A DNA stretch of 64,000 nt from an uncultured Stenotrophomonas sp. (GCF_913778665.1 NZ_CAJYVQ010000011.1:310001-374000); one strand, 5' to 3'; shown: positions 17,001-28,427, counted from the first letter of the stretch. Translations and numbers: made by a program. Notes: generated by a model not told the origin, from the sequence alone.

Positions 17001-17942
17001 CTGGCTGAGCTGCCGGCCCAGCGCGCGCGTGAAGGCCTCGACGCTGCCCTCGCCGGCCGCCACACGCAGCGGCAATACGTTCATCACCATGGCCGGCACC
17101 CGCGCCGACGCATTGCCGAGCCGCCCCATGTAGGGCACGCCCAGCACCACTTCGTCGGCAGCGCTCATCCGCCGCAGGTACTCGGCCGACAGCGCAGCCA
17201 GCACATCCGGCCAGGGTTGCAGCCAGCCTGTCGACACCTGCAGCAGGCGCTCGCGGAACGTCGCATCCAGCCGCTGCACCCAGCGCAGCGCGTCGTTGCT
17301 TGACCCCTGTGTTCCCACCAGCCCAGTGCCGGCCGGTGCGCCCTGCATGTGCTCGCGCCACCACTTCCCGGCCTGCGTGCGACGCGGATCGGTACGATAG
17401 GCGACGTCATCGGCCAGCACGCCCGCCAGCCCTGGCAGCGGCTCACCTGTACGACCGACATACAAGGCGCACACATGATCAGTGAACAGCGCCATGCCGT
17501 AGCCATCGGCGGCCAGATGGTGCACACGCAGGTACCAGACCCAGCGCTGCCCGCCCAGATCAAGCAGCAGCTGCTGGCTGATCCGGTCGCGGCTGGGATT
17601 CACCGGGCTCAGCCGGTCGGCCAGCATCAGGCTGCGCGCCGCAGCTGCGGGATCCGCCTCGGCGGAAACATCACGTACCGAAAGCCGTGGCACGTGCGCC
17701 GGCTCATGCCACTGCACGGGCTGGCCATCGGCACCCTCGGCAAAGCGCAGCGCGAGGGCCTCGGCTTCGACCGCCGCCTGGTCTGCCGCCGCAACGAACG
17801 CCGCCACGTCCAGCGGACCGTCGATCCACACCGCATGCGCGGTATTGAATGACGGATTGTCCGGCGCCAGCCGCTGTGCGAACCACAGTCCGGCCTGGGC
17901 CTCGGTCAGCGCCACCGGCGTGGCCAGCGCGACGGCGTTCAT
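14055..17942 (-). CDS. entF: Serine-activating NRPS EntF (C-A-T-TE)
   Basis: EntF joins dihydroxybenzoyl groups, delivered by the aryl carrier protein, to serine, and releases or cyclises the product. The 1295-residue protein shows the usual order: condensation (HHLAADG near residue 141), adenylation ([12 protein letters not shown] near 594), thiolation ([15 protein letters not shown] near 980) and thioesterase (GWSVGG near 1110). Reading the pocket residues by eye from [24 protein letters not shown] and [15 protein letters not shown] gives D-V-W-H-F-S-L-V-D, the serine code of enterobactin EntF. It overlaps the aryl carrier gene before it and entA after it. No MbtH-like gene accompanies it. 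Confidence 0.95.
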   Translation of the reverse strand: MNAVALATPVALTEAQAGLWFAQRLAPDNPSFNTAHAVWIDGPLDVAAFVAAADQAAVEAEALALRFAEGADGQPVQWHEPAHVPRLSVRDVSAEADPAAAARSLMLADRLSPVNPSRDRISQQLLLDLGGQRWVWYLRVHHLAADGYGMALFTDHVCALYVGRTGEPLPGLAGVLADDVAYRTDPRRTQAGKWWREHMQGAPAGTGLVGTQGSSNDALRWVQRLDATFRERLLQVSTGWLQPWPDVLAALSAEYLRRMSAADEVVLGVPYMGRLGNASARVPAMVMNVLPLRVAAGEGSVEAFTRALGRQLSQGRKHGRYRGEQLRRDLGLVGAQQRLHGPLVNVQPFYKPLALTGVQATLEVLCTGPVDDLTLGFRGDGQSLLDLEIEANPALYSREDVQAHATRLLHFVSAALQAEDIAAVPLATVEEAQQVVHAFNATAHAVPPTTLVELLQQGMDRDPHAPALVFGVSTLDYATLEARSFALAAQLRAMGVGPGSVVAVALPRSRELVVALVAVLRAGAAYLPLDLAHPDERLARILASAQPVCVLAAADVSARVADVPVLAPEQWTALSFAAPWADPAPDDAAYVIYTSGSTGEPKGVVIEHRAIVNRLLWMREHYGFKADDCVLQKTPATFDVSVWEFFLPLLCGATLVVAGPDTHRDPTELARLIREHGITTVHFVPSMLDAFLASPASEGLQLRRVFTSGEALDAALRDRFHARVHADLHNLYGPTEAAVDVSYWPAPAQDRSRPVPIGFPVWNTRLYVLDARMQPLPVGVAGDLYLGGVQLARGYLGRDDLTAERFLADPFLPGERIYRTGDVARWRGDGAVEYLGRSDHQVKLRGLRIELGEIEVALRELPGMERVEVLLRQDAPGDARLVAYVPTALADAVLLRSHLATRVPDYMVPSAFVGVEHWPVTANGKLDRNALPKPAQREVAGLAPRTPLEQELALLFAQALGREAPVAADADFFSLGGDSLSAVHLLLAIEQRWRCDLGLGALFAQPTVAALAGRIAEPPALADHALGPVIALAAPEADTMPLFVLHPAGGIAWNYRALARALQPARAVHGLQSPALDPKQPLPSSIEAMANDYVQRVVALQPKGPVHLLGWSVGGILAQAMAVRLHEIGREVGELVLLDAYPSECWRAEPEPDAIAALRALLAIAGHDPDAHPELDSRERILGFLRRGGSALGSLPDVVLDGVVRAVTGTNRLIREHIHQPFDGTLVHVRAGRDHQARPQLQSALWRAHARRVQSLELPFLHAELTGRDAVAQLAPWLSARLRQWDEQQEIATCS

Positions 17943-18196
17943 GCGCTCTGCGCGGCCTGCAGCGTCTGCACCACGCCCCACCACTGCCGCAGCGTGGTGT
18001 GTTCGGCCAACTGCGAGAACTCCAGCGGCAGGCCGGTGTTGCCCCAGGCCAGGACCAGGCCGAGCATGCGCATCGAATCCAGGTCCAGGTCGATCAGGTT
18101 GTCGTCGTCACCGATCTCGGCCGGCGTGCACTCCAGCACCCGCGCCACGTCGGCCCGCATCCGCTCCAGATCCAGCGCCTCACCCATGGCAGCCAT
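17939..18196 (-). CDS. Stand-alone aryl carrier protein (EntB', C-terminal EntB domain)
   Basis: The 85-residue protein is a carrier domain; the phosphopantetheine site is the Ser in LIDLDLDSMRMLGLV. It corresponds to the C-terminal part of enterobacterial EntB, which normally is fused to isochorismatase. Here the two parts are separate genes joined by a TGATG overlap. It should be loaded with dihydroxybenzoate by EntE and donate it to EntF. A separate entB' is described for the S. maltophilia entCEBB'FA operon. GTG 18199 is an alternative start one codon earlier. No phosphopantetheinyl transferase gene is in the window. Confidence 0.9.
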   Translation of the reverse strand: MAAMGEALDLERMRADVARVLECTPAEIGDDDNLIDLDLDSMRMLGLVLAWGNTGLPLEFSQLAEHTTLRQWWGVVQTLQAAQSA

Positions 18197-18827
18197 CACA
18201 GTACCTCCAGCAGCTGGTCGGTAGTCATCGGCACACCGCTGGTGCGCGCGATCCAGTGCAGCGCCTGGTCGTGATCGGCACGTGAGAAGTCCGCCACCGC
18301 ATCGGCGGCAATGAACGCCTCGATGTCACGCTGGAACGCTTCCACCACGGTCGCCGTGCAACCGATGTGCGCATAGACGCCGGTGACCAGCAGCTGATCA
18401 CGGCCACGTACCCGCATCAGCGTTTCAAGGTTGCTGCGCTGGAAGGCGCTGTAGCGGTGCTTTACCAGCACGTGCTCCCCCGGCTGCGGCGCCAGTGCTT
18501 CGATGATCGGCTCGTGGTCGGCACTGCGGCGCATGCCCGGCCCCCACAGGTCGGCCTGCAGGCCACGGTCGCGGCGGTCCTGGTCGCCATGCTGGGCGGT
18601 GTAGAACACCGGAATGCCGTGCGTGCGGCAATGCGAAAGCAGGCGTGCAATATTGTCCACGGCCGGGCGCAGTGGTGCATTACCGGCGTCGAATGCGGCC
18701 AGGAAGTAGCGCTGCATGTCGTGCACCAGCAGCGCGACACGATCGCGGTGCGGGCGCCACGGTCCACGCGCCTGCGGGAGTTCGGCGGCGGTCGGCAAGG
18801 GATAGTCGGTGATACGGGGCAGCGCCA

Positions 18828-18828
<1 letters not shown>
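18196..18828 (-). CDS. entB: Isochorismatase (EntB N-terminal domain as a separate protein)
   Basis: The 210-residue enzyme hydrolyses isochorismate to 2,3-dihydro-2,3-dihydroxybenzoate and pyruvate. It has the isochorismatase features: the Asp in LLVHDMQRYFL, the Lys in VLVKHRYSAF, and VTGVYAHIGCTATVVEAFQRD near the active-site cysteine. It ends where the isochorismatase domain ends, without the carrier domain found in E. coli EntB; that is the next gene. The start overlaps the stop of entE. Confidence 0.93.
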
Positions 18829-20476
<1,648 letters not shown>

Positions 20477-20480
<4 letters not shown>

Positions 20481-21670
20481 GCGGCAGGCTCGATCGCAGG
20501 CGCGGACGAGTGGACGCCCAACGCATTCAACAGGGCAGCGAACTTCGCTGCGGTTTCGGCCACCTCGGCCTCGGGTTGCGAGTCGGCGACGATGCCGGCG
20601 CCTGCATACAGGCGCAACTGCGTGCCCTGCAGCCGCGCACAACGGATCGCCACATACCAGTCGCCGTCACCCTGCGCGTCCAGCCACCCGACAGCGCCGG
20701 CGTAGAAGCCACGCGGCACCGGCTCAAGCTCGCGGATGCGCTGCAGTGCCGCCATTCGCGGCGTCCCGCAGACCGCCGGCGTGGGGTGCAGCTGCGCCAG
20801 CAGTTCAGCGACGGAGGTCTGCGGATCCTTCAGTGTGGCGTGGATGCGGGTACCGAGGTGCCACATGCTTGCAGTGGCATGCAGCACCGGGCGCGGCTGT
20901 GCATCGATGTGGCTGCAGTAAGGCGCCAGGCCATCGACGATGGCCTCGACCACATGCCGGTGCTCGTCATGGTCCTTGGTCGAGGCCAGCAGCGCCTGCG
21001 CGGCACGCTCGTCCTCTGCGGCATCGGCGCTGCGCCGGGCGGAGCCCGCCAGTGGGTGTGACAGCAGCTCGGCGCCACGCTTGCGCAGCAGCAGCTCCGG
21101 CGTCGCACCGACCAGCCATGCCGGTGCCTGGCCCACCTCCACCGGAAGCGGCACTGCATAGGTGGCCACCGAGGGATCGGCACCAAGACGTGCCAGCAAC
21201 CGTTCCGGAGACAACACCTGGCGCGTGCGTGCCAGCAGGCTGCGCGCCAGCACCACCTTGTGCAGGTCGCGCCCGGGCGCGCGCAGCGCCTGCACCGCCG
21301 TGGTCACTGCGGCGGCATAGTCCTGGGGCGCGGGCTCGGCCTGTGGGGCACGGTCCAGCGGGGGCGCTGCCTGCGGTTGCAGCCGGAGTGCAGGCAGCAG
21401 GCGTTCGGGCTGGTACAGCGCATCATCGGCGCGTGGTTCGAACGGCACCGCCCCGACCAGCAGGCCGGGGCCGCCGCCCTGCTGCGCGAAGAACGCGGCG
21501 ACACGCTCGGACAACGTCGCCAGTGCGCCTGCGGGCAGCGCCGCGCGACAACCACGCGCGTGCACATGCTGCCCGGCGTGCTGCAGCAGGAACAACGAGG
21601 CGTCGTCCGCGCTCTCCAACGTCGATGACGCAGCCTCCGGCCACGCCCCCTGCATCAGGGAATCGTTCAT
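20477..21670 (-). CDS. entC: Isochorismate synthase EntC
   Basis: EntC converts chorismate to isochorismate and opens the catechol pathway. The 397-residue protein shows the chorismate-using enzyme signatures: [45 protein letters not shown] and [17 protein letters not shown] followed by E/K residues. It is the second gene of the operon. Its ATG at 21670 overlaps the exporter stop (ATGA). In S. maltophilia, an EntC-dependent catecholate siderophore has been reported. Confidence 0.95.
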
Positions 21671-22863
21671 GGGGTCTCCTTCATCCGATGCGCTGCGGCC
21701 AGCGCGCACAGCAACAGCAGCAGCGCCCCCACCAGCAGGTAAGGCAGGCTGGGCCCGCCGCGATACAACAGCGTGCCGAGCATCGGCCCGGCCACCATGC
21801 CCAGTCCCTGCGCGGCGGCAACGGTGCCAGCGGCGGCGCCCTGCTCATGCGCTTCCACAGCGTCGGCGGCCAGCGCCTGGAACGACGGAAACACGAAACC
21901 CATGCCGAAGGCGGCCAGTGCGTAGGCTGTGGGCAACTGCCATGCCTGCTGCACGCCCGCCACCGATGCGAAACCGATGCCGGAAATCAGTGCACCTAGA
22001 ACGATCCAGCGGCGTGGATGCACGTCCAGCTTCATCACCAGCGTCTGCGCCAGGATCAGGCCGACGCCAACCGCAGTCAGCGCGATCCCAGCCATGCGAG
22101 CGCCGGCCGCCGCATCGAGCCCCAGCCGATCAATCGCGAAAAAGCCCACCGTGACCTGCGCGATGGTCACCGAGACCATCGCGATGAAGGCGGCCAGCTG
22201 CGGCAGGCGCAGGCGCCGGTCGAGGCGGCTCATCGGCGCGCGACGCTGCGCGGTGGCCCCCGCCACCGGTGGCGTCGCCGGCAGCCGCCACGCAAGCAAT
22301 GCCAGCGACAGCAGCGGCAGCAGTGCGGCGACATACAGCGCCAGCGAGAGATTCGTATAGGCCAGCCAGCCCGCAGCCGCCGGGCCCATCACCATGCCCA
22401 GCGCATTTGCGCTGCCCAGCCGCGCAAGGAAGCTGGCGCGCTGTCCGGTCGGCGCCTTGTCGGCAATCAGCGCCGCGGCGGTGGGTGGCACGGCGGCGTA
22501 GAACAGGCCGATCAGGCCGCGGGCGCTCACCAGCACCAGCACCGATACCAGTACCGGCGGTACTGCCTGCAGGGCAACGTCGATGAACACGGCCAGTGCG
22601 ATGTAGACCACGGTGTAGGCACTCATCGCCAGCATCAGCACGCGTTTGCGGCCGATGCGGTCGCTGAGCTGGCCCCAGGGGCGTGCGGCCAGCATCCACA
22701 ACACGCCTGCGGCAGTGACCGACAGGCCCGCATGCCATTCGGACAGGCCGAGCATGCGGACCACCGGGCCGATCACCGCGACGAAGGACATCATCGCCAT
22801 GGTGCCGATCAGGGCAGCCAACACCAGCGCCGGCAAACCGGGAACGACGGGACGTGCGTGCAT
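21667..22863 (-). CDS. MFS transporter, probable catecholate siderophore exporter
   Basis: The 398-residue inner-membrane protein has about twelve hydrophobic segments and the MFS loop motif WGQLSDRIGRKRVLML between segments 2 and 3. It is the first gene of the overlapping ent operon, so export of the siderophore is the likely role, as for EntS in enterobacteria. The sequence also resembles multidrug MFS proteins (MdtG-like), and substrate cannot be read from it. A candidate Fur site lies about 115-130 bases upstream of ATG 22863. Confidence 0.85.
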   Translation of the reverse strand: MHARPVVPGLPALVLAALIGTMAMMSFVAVIGPVVRMLGLSEWHAGLSVTAAGVLWMLAARPWGQLSDRIGRKRVLMLAMSAYTVVYIALAVFIDVALQAVPPVLVSVLVLVSARGLIGLFYAAVPPTAAALIADKAPTGQRASFLARLGSANALGMVMGPAAAGWLAYTNLSLALYVAALLPLLSLALLAWRLPATPPVAGATAQRRAPMSRLDRRLRLPQLAAFIAMVSVTIAQVTVGFFAIDRLGLDAAAGARMAGIALTAVGVGLILAQTLVMKLDVHPRRWIVLGALISGIGFASVAGVQQAWQLPTAYALAAFGMGFVFPSFQALAADAVEAHEQGAAAGTVAAAQGLGMVAGPMLGTLLYRGGPSLPYLLVGALLLLLCALAAAHRMKETP

Positions 22864-22976
22864 GGAACACCAGCCGTAACAGGAAAGGATGAGCGGACGC
22901 GTCTGCGCGCCCTGCCCGGCATCCGTCCCGTTCAGGACCGGATGCCATGCTCAAATGATAACGGCTCGTATTTGCA

Positions 22977-22995
22977 TTTGATACCCATTCTCTTG
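22977..22995 (-). promoter_or_regulatory. Candidate Fur site before the siderophore operon
   Basis: On the minus strand CAAGAGAATGGGTATCAAA matches the Fur consensus AATGAGAATNATTCTCATT at 11 of 18 positions, with a perfect GAGAAT half. It is in an AT-richer patch 114-132 bases before the exporter gene, the expected place for the operon promoter. Confidence 0.5.
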
Positions 22996-23016
22996 AATGG
23001 GCGCGCAATAGTGGGT

Positions 23017-23328
23017 TCAGCGCATGGGACGCGGGCCGAGCAGGCCGCGACGCTTGAACCAACACTCCAGTGGCAATGTCACCAGCGGCGGGATTGCCGC
23101 CAGCAGGGCCAGGGCGCTGGCCCACCACGGCCAGCGCAGGCGCATCGCTGCGAACAGGGTAACCGCCACGTAGGCAAGGAAGGCCACCCCGTGCAGAGGC
23201 CCGAACAGCTTCACCAGCGCCGCGTTGGCCAAGGGGCCGTACTTCATCCACATGCCGATGAGCAGACCGGCCCAGGTCACGGCCTCGGTGAAGGCGACCG
23301 CCGCGAACAGGCGTCCGGTCGGGTGCAT
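23017..23328 (-). CDS. DUF3817 small integral membrane protein
   Basis: The 103-residue protein has three hydrophobic segments and DUF3817 landmarks: FTEAVTWAGLLIGMWMKY, FGPLHGVAFLAYVAVTLF and ALLAAIPPLVTLPLECWF. Family function is unknown. ATG 23328 matches the family N-terminus; ATG 23361 is in frame, but would leave almost no space from the Fur-like site at 23372-23390. It lies upstream of the siderophore operon in the same orientation, separated by about 150 bases. Confidence 0.8.
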   Translation of the reverse strand: MHPTGRLFAAVAFTEAVTWAGLLIGMWMKYGPLANAALVKLFGPLHGVAFLAYVAVTLFAAMRLRWPWWASALALLAAIPPLVTLPLECWFKRRGLLGPRPMR

Positions 23329-23371
23329 GGGGGAACGTTGGGTCACACGGGGCTCCGGCATCGGGATATCA

Positions 23372-23390
23372 AATGCGAATGATACGCAGA
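23372..23390 (-). promoter_or_regulatory. Candidate Fur site before the DUF3817 gene
   Basis: AATGCGAATGATACGCAGA (plus-strand reading) matches the Fur consensus AATGAGAATNATTCTCATT at 13 of 18 positions. It contains the palindrome TGCGNATNATNCGCA and lies 44 bases before ATG 23328. Confidence 0.5.
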
Positions 23391-23473
23391 TGCGCGTCGC
23401 GGCAGGAAGCGGCGGGCCATGCCCGGCGAGCGCACTGTCATCAGCAACACGGCGTGTCCTCCAAGGTGGACAA

Positions 23474-24409
23474 CTACCGGAGCATATCCGGCAACACCTG
23501 CTCTCCAATCTCGCGCAGCACCGCGTCGATCGGCCGCCCGTTGTCGATCAGGTTGAACATCACATGCGCCACCCCCTGCGCATGCACGCGCAGCAGGTAG
23601 TCGCGCAGTGCATCGCGGCCAACCTTCAACCCCAGCGGCAACGGCTCGGGCGGCGCCTGCGGATCGGCCTGCAGATCCAGCAGCATCGACTGCACGAACG
23701 GCTTGGCTGGCCCAGTGCCTTGCGCCTGCGCCTGTTGCCACAGGCCGATACGTCCCTCCTGCGCGGTCTCTTCGCGGTGATAGGTGGCCCAGCCTTCGGC
23801 CTCGCGCGCGATCCACTGCAGGCTCTGTCGCGCGGTACCCACCACCAGCATCGGAATGCGCGTGGTGGGCGCTGGCAATACATCGAAGCCGCCCGTGGCC
23901 CGCCGAACCGAACCCCGTTCCTCCGCATCAGGGGACAGCGCGGCACGCAACAGCGACCAACGCTCACGGAACGTCGCCGCTCTGCCCTCCAGGTCTTCGC
24001 CGAATGCCTCGAACTCTTCCGGCCGATCGCCCGACCCCAGGCCCAGCACGAAGCGTCCGTCGCTGATCCGGTCCAGGCTCAACGCCGACTTCGCCACCTG
24101 CAGCGGCTGCCGCAATGGCAGCACAATGGCGGCACTGCCAACGGCGATGCGTTCGGTTACGGCAGCCAGCATGCCCAGCCACAGGAACGGATCGTCCAGC
24201 GCGCTCGCTGTCGCGTCTGGCCCCTGTGGCACCATCAGCGGCACGTCACGCGTCCACAGCGCGGCAAAGCCCAGGTCATCGGCCAGCCGTGCAATGCGTC
24301 GTGCCGCATGCGGATCGGCCAAGCCACGCGCCGCCACCGGCGTCATCAGCCCCAGGCTCAGGCCCTGCGTCGGAAACAACAACGCGTCCGCAGCATTGAA
24401 TTCACTCAT
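23474..24409 (-). CDS. Luciferase-like (LLM class) flavin monooxygenase
   Basis: The 311-residue protein has the bacterial luciferase-like TIM-barrel fold pattern: HAARRIARLADDLGFAALWT, KSALSLDRISDGRFVLGLGSG and the C-terminal LRVHAQGVAHVMFNLID. Such enzymes use reduced flavin (FMNH2 or F420H2) supplied by a partner reductase. The substrate is unknown. It stands alone, divergent from the acetyltransferase gene 66 bases away, and no sulfonate or alkane genes are nearby. Confidence 0.85.
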   Translation of the reverse strand: MSEFNAADALLFPTQGLSLGLMTPVAARGLADPHAARRIARLADDLGFAALWTRDVPLMVPQGPDATASALDDPFLWLGMLAAVTERIAVGSAAIVLPLRQPLQVAKSALSLDRISDGRFVLGLGSGDRPEEFEAFGEDLEGRAATFRERWSLLRAALSPDAEERGSVRRATGGFDVLPAPTTRIPMLVVGTARQSLQWIAREAEGWATYHREETAQEGRIGLWQQAQAQGTGPAKPFVQSMLLDLQADPQAPPEPLPLGLKVGRDALRDYLLRVHAQGVAHVMFNLIDNGRPIDAVLREIGEQVLPDMLR

Positions 24410-24475
24410 GGCGACAGCTTAGCGTGCAGGACTGCGGCGGTGATGACGCGCCGCCCACCACAGGAAGAACACTGC

Positions 24476-24925
24476 ATGCCGAGGATCCGCCCTGCCCACG
24501 CCGATGACCTGACCGCTATCAGCGCGGTGTGCCTGGCCGCATTCAACGCGGCGGTCGCGCCGTCCCTCAGCGAGGCCGGCATCGCGACCTTCGGCGGCGT
24601 CGCGACCGCCGATGCGTTCGCTGCGCGGCTGCACGGCGACAATCTCATCATGGTCGCCGAGCACGAAAGCCGCATCGTCGGCGTGGTCGAACTGAAGGAA
24701 GGCCGGCATCTGGCCATGTTGTTCGTCGATCCCGCCTGCCAGGGCCAGGGCATCGGCCACGCGTTGTTCGAGGCGATACTGCCGCAGGTGCGCGAACCGG
24801 TACTGACGGTACGCGCCTCGCTCAATGCAGTGCCGACGTACCAGCGCTACGGCTTCGTGCTGGACGGCGACGTCGGGGAGTTCAACGGCCTGGTGTACCA
24901 GTCCCTCAGCTACGCCGCGCCCTAG
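24476..24925 (+). CDS. GNAT-family N-acetyltransferase
   Basis: The 149-residue protein begins PRIRPAHADDLTAI and contains the acetyl-CoA binding motif in LFVDPACQGQGIGHALF (Q-x-x-G-x-G). The late motif LNAVPTYQRYGFV is also typical of the family. ATG 24476 has a CAGGAAGAA site upstream. Substrate unknown. Confidence 0.88.
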   Translation: MPRIRPAHADDLTAISAVCLAAFNAAVAPSLSEAGIATFGGVATADAFAARLHGDNLIMVAEHESRIVGVVELKEGRHLAMLFVDPACQGQGIGHALFEAILPQVREPVLTVRASLNAVPTYQRYGFVLDGDVGEFNGLVYQSLSYAAP

Positions 24926-24937
24926 CAGCTGCGGCGA

Positions 24938-25699
24938 TCAGACAAACATGCCACCGGAGGCTTCCACGCGCTGGCCGTTGACCCAGCCCGTGGACGGCGA
25001 CAGCAGCGCCACCACCACCGGGCCGATGTCGTCGGGCCGGCCGGCACGACCCAGCGCGGTGATCGACGACACCATCGCATTGACCTGCGCATCGTCGCGC
25101 ACGCGACCACCGCCGAAGTCGGTCTCGATGGCACCCGGTGCCAGCGTGTTGGCGCTGATGCCACGTGCCCCCAGCTCCTTGGCCAGGTAACGGGTGAACA
25201 CCTCGATGCCGCCCTTCATCATCGCGTAGGCCGAACTGCCTGGCAGCGAGAAGCGCGCCAGCCCGCTGGACACATTGAGGATGCGGCCACCGTCGGCAAT
25301 CAGAGGCAGCAGGGCCTGGGTCAGGAAGTACGGCCCCTTCAGATGCACGGCCACGGCGTGATCGAACTGCGTCTCGGTGGTGTCTGCGATGGGTGCGTAC
25401 AGGCCTTCGCCGGCATTGTTCATCAGGCCCTGCAGCGTATCGGTATCCCACGCCTTCAGCGCGTCACGCAAGCGAAGAGCGAATTCCGGAAATGCCGCGC
25501 TGTCGGCCACGTCCAGTGGCAGCGCCTGCGCGCGACGGCCGAGCGCCTGCACCTGCTGCACCACCTCGGCCGCCGCCTCGGCCTGGGCGCGGTACGTGAT
25601 CACGATATCGGCGCCGTCGGCGGCCAGCGCGAGGGCGGCATTGCGGCCGAGGCCGCGGCTACCGCCGGTGATGAGGACAATGCGCGAAGAAGCAGTCAT
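24938..25699 (-). CDS. Short-chain dehydrogenase/reductase
   Basis: The 253-residue protein has the NAD(P) motif ITGGSRGLGRNAALAL, the NNAGEGLY segment, the catalytic Ser in VSSGLARF and Tyr/Lys in YAMMKGG. A Met replaces the more usual Ala/Ser before the lysine, which is tolerated in the family. It is divergent from the LysR-type gene, with about 100 bases between, so the regulator probably controls it. The substrate is unknown. Confidence 0.87.
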   Translation of the reverse strand: MTASSRIVLITGGSRGLGRNAALALAADGADIVITYRAQAEAAAEVVQQVQALGRRAQALPLDVADSAAFPEFALRLRDALKAWDTDTLQGLMNNAGEGLYAPIADTTETQFDHAVAVHLKGPYFLTQALLPLIADGGRILNVSSGLARFSLPGSSAYAMMKGGIEVFTRYLAKELGARGISANTLAPGAIETDFGGGRVRDDAQVNAMVSSITALGRAGRPDDIGPVVVALLSPSTGWVNGQRVEASGGMFV

Positions 25700-25803
25700 G
25701 GCCAGGCACCTGGAAAGGAGAAGGTGCGGCCAGACTATTGGGATTGCCGTCACGCATAAATCGCGCGATGCTGATTTTACTGTTCAATCCAAGCGAACAA
25801 TCC

Positions 25804-26712
25804 ATGGATCGCCTCGACACCCTGCGCGTGTTCCTGCGCGTCACCGAACTGGGATCCTTCACCCGCGCCGCAGACAGCCTGGGCCTGCCCAAGGCCAGCG
25901 TGTCGCAGGCGATCGCCCGGCTTGAGGCCGACCTGGGCACCCAGCTGCTGCACCGGACCACCCGCCGCGTGCACCTGACCGCCGACGGCGCGCAACTGCA
26001 GCAAAGGGCACACGACCTGCTCGACGACATGGACGAGGTGCAGAACCTGTTCCGGCGCCAGCCCAGCGAACTGAGCGGACGCCTGCGGGTGGACATGCCC
26101 GGAAGCATGGCGCGCAACGTGGTAATCCCGCAGCTGCCTGCCTTCCTGGCTCTGCACCCGGGGCTGGAGGTTGAACTGAGTGCCACCGACCGGCGCGTGG
26201 ACGTGGTGCGCGAAGGCTTCGACTGCGTGCTGCGCGTCGGCACCCTGGACGACAGCAGCCTGGTCGCGCGGTTGCTCGGGCACATGCGCATCGTCAATGT
26301 CGCCAGCCCCGGCTACCTGGCAGCGCGCGGCGTGCCGCGGGTGCTCGCCGACCTGGACCGGCACGCGCTGGTGCACTACGTCGGCACGCTCGGCCAGCGC
26401 TCACCCGGTTTCGAGTACTTTGATGGCCAGCACTACCGCAACTGGCCGATGCAGGGCGCACTGACCGTCAACAGCGCCGACGGCTACAGTGCCGCCGCAC
26501 TGGCCGGGCTGGGCATCATCCAGGTACCGGAAATGGGCGCGCGCGAGGCGCTGCGCAGCGGCACGCTGGTGGAGGTGCTGCCCGACTGCGTGGCCGAGCC
26601 GATGCCGGTCAGCCTGGTCTATGCGCAGCGCCGTCACCTGCCCCGCCGCGTCGACGCGTTCATGACCTGGCTCGCCGGGCTGCTGGCGACGGAAATGCAG
26701 CGCCAGGCCTGA
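25804..26712 (+). CDS. LysR-type regulator, divergent from the dehydrogenase gene
   Basis: The 302-residue protein has an N-terminal winged helix-turn-helix (FTRAADSLGLPKASVSQAIARLE) and an effector-binding domain from about residue 90, of the CrgA/DmlR type (LSGRLRVDMPGSMARNVVIP). ATG 25804 gives the canonical start MDRLDTLRVFLRV. The divergent arrangement suggests control of the adjacent dehydrogenase gene and of itself. The effector is unknown. Confidence 0.9.
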   Translation: MDRLDTLRVFLRVTELGSFTRAADSLGLPKASVSQAIARLEADLGTQLLHRTTRRVHLTADGAQLQQRAHDLLDDMDEVQNLFRRQPSELSGRLRVDMPGSMARNVVIPQLPAFLALHPGLEVELSATDRRVDVVREGFDCVLRVGTLDDSSLVARLLGHMRIVNVASPGYLAARGVPRVLADLDRHALVHYVGTLGQRSPGFEYFDGQHYRNWPMQGALTVNSADGYSAAALAGLGIIQVPEMGAREALRSGTLVEVLPDCVAEPMPVSLVYAQRRHLPRRVDAFMTWLAGLLATEMQRQA

Positions 26713-26827
26713 GCGTTGCGCCCGCGGCACATGACGCCCGCCACGCTGCTCATAAGCAAATTGCATCAACGCCCGGCACCGGCCTTCCTACAATGCCGGC
26801 TTGCCCCGCCTCTTCGAGATGCTGCCG

Positions 26828-28342
26828 ATGCGCGCTGCCCTTCCCCTGTTGTTGCTGGTTACCGCGTTGAGCGCCTGCTCCCCGGCGCAGGAGCCGCTCG
26901 CTGCGGCCAAGGCGGCCGAAGCCGCACCGGCCACGGCCATCGCCTGGCGCCAGGGCGACGTCGACGATGCCTTCGGCGAAGCGGCCGAGAGTGGCAAGCC
27001 GGTGCTGCTGTACTGGGGCGCGGTCTGGTGCCCGCCCTGCAACCAGCTCAAGGCCGGCCTGTTCAAGGACCCGGCATTCATCGCGCTGACCGGCAAGTTC
27101 GTACCCGTATACCTGGACGGCGACGAAGAAGGTGCGCAGGCCTGGGGCGAGCGCTTCGGTGTGCGCGGATACCCGACCCTGATCGTGCTCGATCCGGAGC
27201 GCAACGAAATCACCCGCGTAGCCGGTGGCAACGATGCCGCCGAACTGACCCGCGCCCTGACCGTCGCCGCCGGGCGCCGCAGCGCCGTCGCCGCTACGCT
27301 GGCCACCGCGCTCGCCACGCCGGACAAGCTGGCCGCCGAGGACTGGCAGGTGCTGGGTGACTACGGCTGGGAGGTGGACGCCAATCGCCTGGCCGGCGAG
27401 CGCAAGAGCGCCGACGTGCTGCGCCAGCTGTCCAGGTCAGCGCCGGATGCGCCTCTGCAACGCCGCTTCGCCCTGCTGGCGCTGGCCACTGCGGAAAAGC
27501 CGGACGCATCCGCTACCGAAGTGCGCGCGCTGTTGCAGGCGGTACTGGCACAGCCCGCGGAGGTTCGCCGCAACCGTGAACTGCTGGGCTATGCAGGCGC
27601 CAACCTGGTCAAGCAGGCCAGTGCCGGCCCGGCGACCAGCAACACGCTGGGCCAGCAGTTGCTGGTCGCGCTGGAACGCACTGACGCCGAGCGCGGTGAC
27701 CACGCCGATGATGCGCTGTCGCGGGCACTGACAGAGGTCTCTCTGGCCCGCCAGCAGCAGCCGAAGGACGCATTGCCCGCCGCACTGGTCGATCGGGTGA
27801 AGCAGCGCGTGGCTGCCGCCGATGCCGCTGCCATCGATGCGCATGCACGCCAGGCGACCATCAGCAGCGCGGTCCATGCACTGCGCGAGGTCGGCGACGA
27901 CGCGGCTGCCGAGGCGCTGCTGCTGGCCGAGCTGAAGCGCAGCGAGCAGCCCTACTACTACATGCCTGAGCTGTCGGAACTGGCCGAGCAGCGAGGCGAC
28001 ACCGCGGGCGCGCTGGAATGGTTGAAACGGGCCTATGACGGTGCGCAGGGCCCGGCCACGCGCGTGCAGTGGGGGGTGCTCTACGTGGAAGGCCTGCTGC
28101 GGCTGGCCCCCGACGACGCACCGCGCATCGAGCAAGCCACCACCTCGCTGATCGGCGAACTGGATGCACAGCCGTCGGGCTACCACCAGCGCACCCGCCA
28201 GCGCTTCGAACGCCTGGCCGCGCAACTGAAGACGTGGAGTGGAAAGCACCAGGGCGCGGAGACACTGGCGCGGCTGCAGCAGCGCATGCAGCATGCCTGC
28301 GGTGACCAGGCGGATGGCGCGTGCAGGGAATGGCTGAGCTGA
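26828..28342 (+). CDS. Thioredoxin-fold lipoprotein with long helical C-terminal region
   Basis: The 504-residue protein starts with a lipoprotein signal (LLLLVTALSAC, lipobox LSAC), so it should be anchored at the periplasmic face of a membrane. A thioredoxin-like domain follows (residues 40-150) with the redox motif VWCPPCNQLK and the cis-Pro loop GVRGYPTLIVLD. The rest, about 350 residues, is helical and Ala/Leu-rich, with repeat-like features such as ERGDTAGALEWLKRAYDGAQ. A thiol-disulfide or protein-quality role is likely, and the helical part may bind partners. ATG 26819 is an alternative start. It is monocistronic. Confidence 0.8.
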   Translation: MRAALPLLLLVTALSACSPAQEPLAAAKAAEAAPATAIAWRQGDVDDAFGEAAESGKPVLLYWGAVWCPPCNQLKAGLFKDPAFIALTGKFVPVYLDGDEEGAQAWGERFGVRGYPTLIVLDPERNEITRVAGGNDAAELTRALTVAAGRRSAVAATLATALATPDKLAAEDWQVLGDYGWEVDANRLAGERKSADVLRQLSRSAPDAPLQRRFALLALATAEKPDASATEVRALLQAVLAQPAEVRRNRELLGYAGANLVKQASAGPATSNTLGQQLLVALERTDAERGDHADDALSRALTEVSLARQQQPKDALPAALVDRVKQRVAAADAAAIDAHARQATISSAVHALREVGDDAAAEALLLAELKRSEQPYYYMPELSELAEQRGDTAGALEWLKRAYDGAQGPATRVQWGVLYVEGLLRLAPDDAPRIEQATTSLIGELDAQPSGYHQRTRQRFERLAAQLKTWSGKHQGAETLARLQQRMQHACGDQADGACREWLS

Positions 28343-28348
28343 CCACCC

Positions 28349-28379
28349 TTGACCTCAACCAAGGTTGAGGTGCGATAAC
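28349..28379 (+). promoter_or_regulatory. SoxR-type promoter of the sodA operon
   Basis: TTGACC (28349-28354) and GATAAC (28374-28379) are separated by 19 bases, the long spacer typical of promoters activated by MerR-family regulators. The spacer holds ACCTCAACCAAGGTTGAGGT, whose CCTCAA-N6-TTGAGG core matches the SoxR binding site. The promoter lies about 50 bases before the sodA start. Confidence 0.8.
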
Positions 28380-28427
28380 GATCTCCCCAGCGGCCAAGCC
28401 CTGGCCTTCCACACGGAGATCGCTTCA

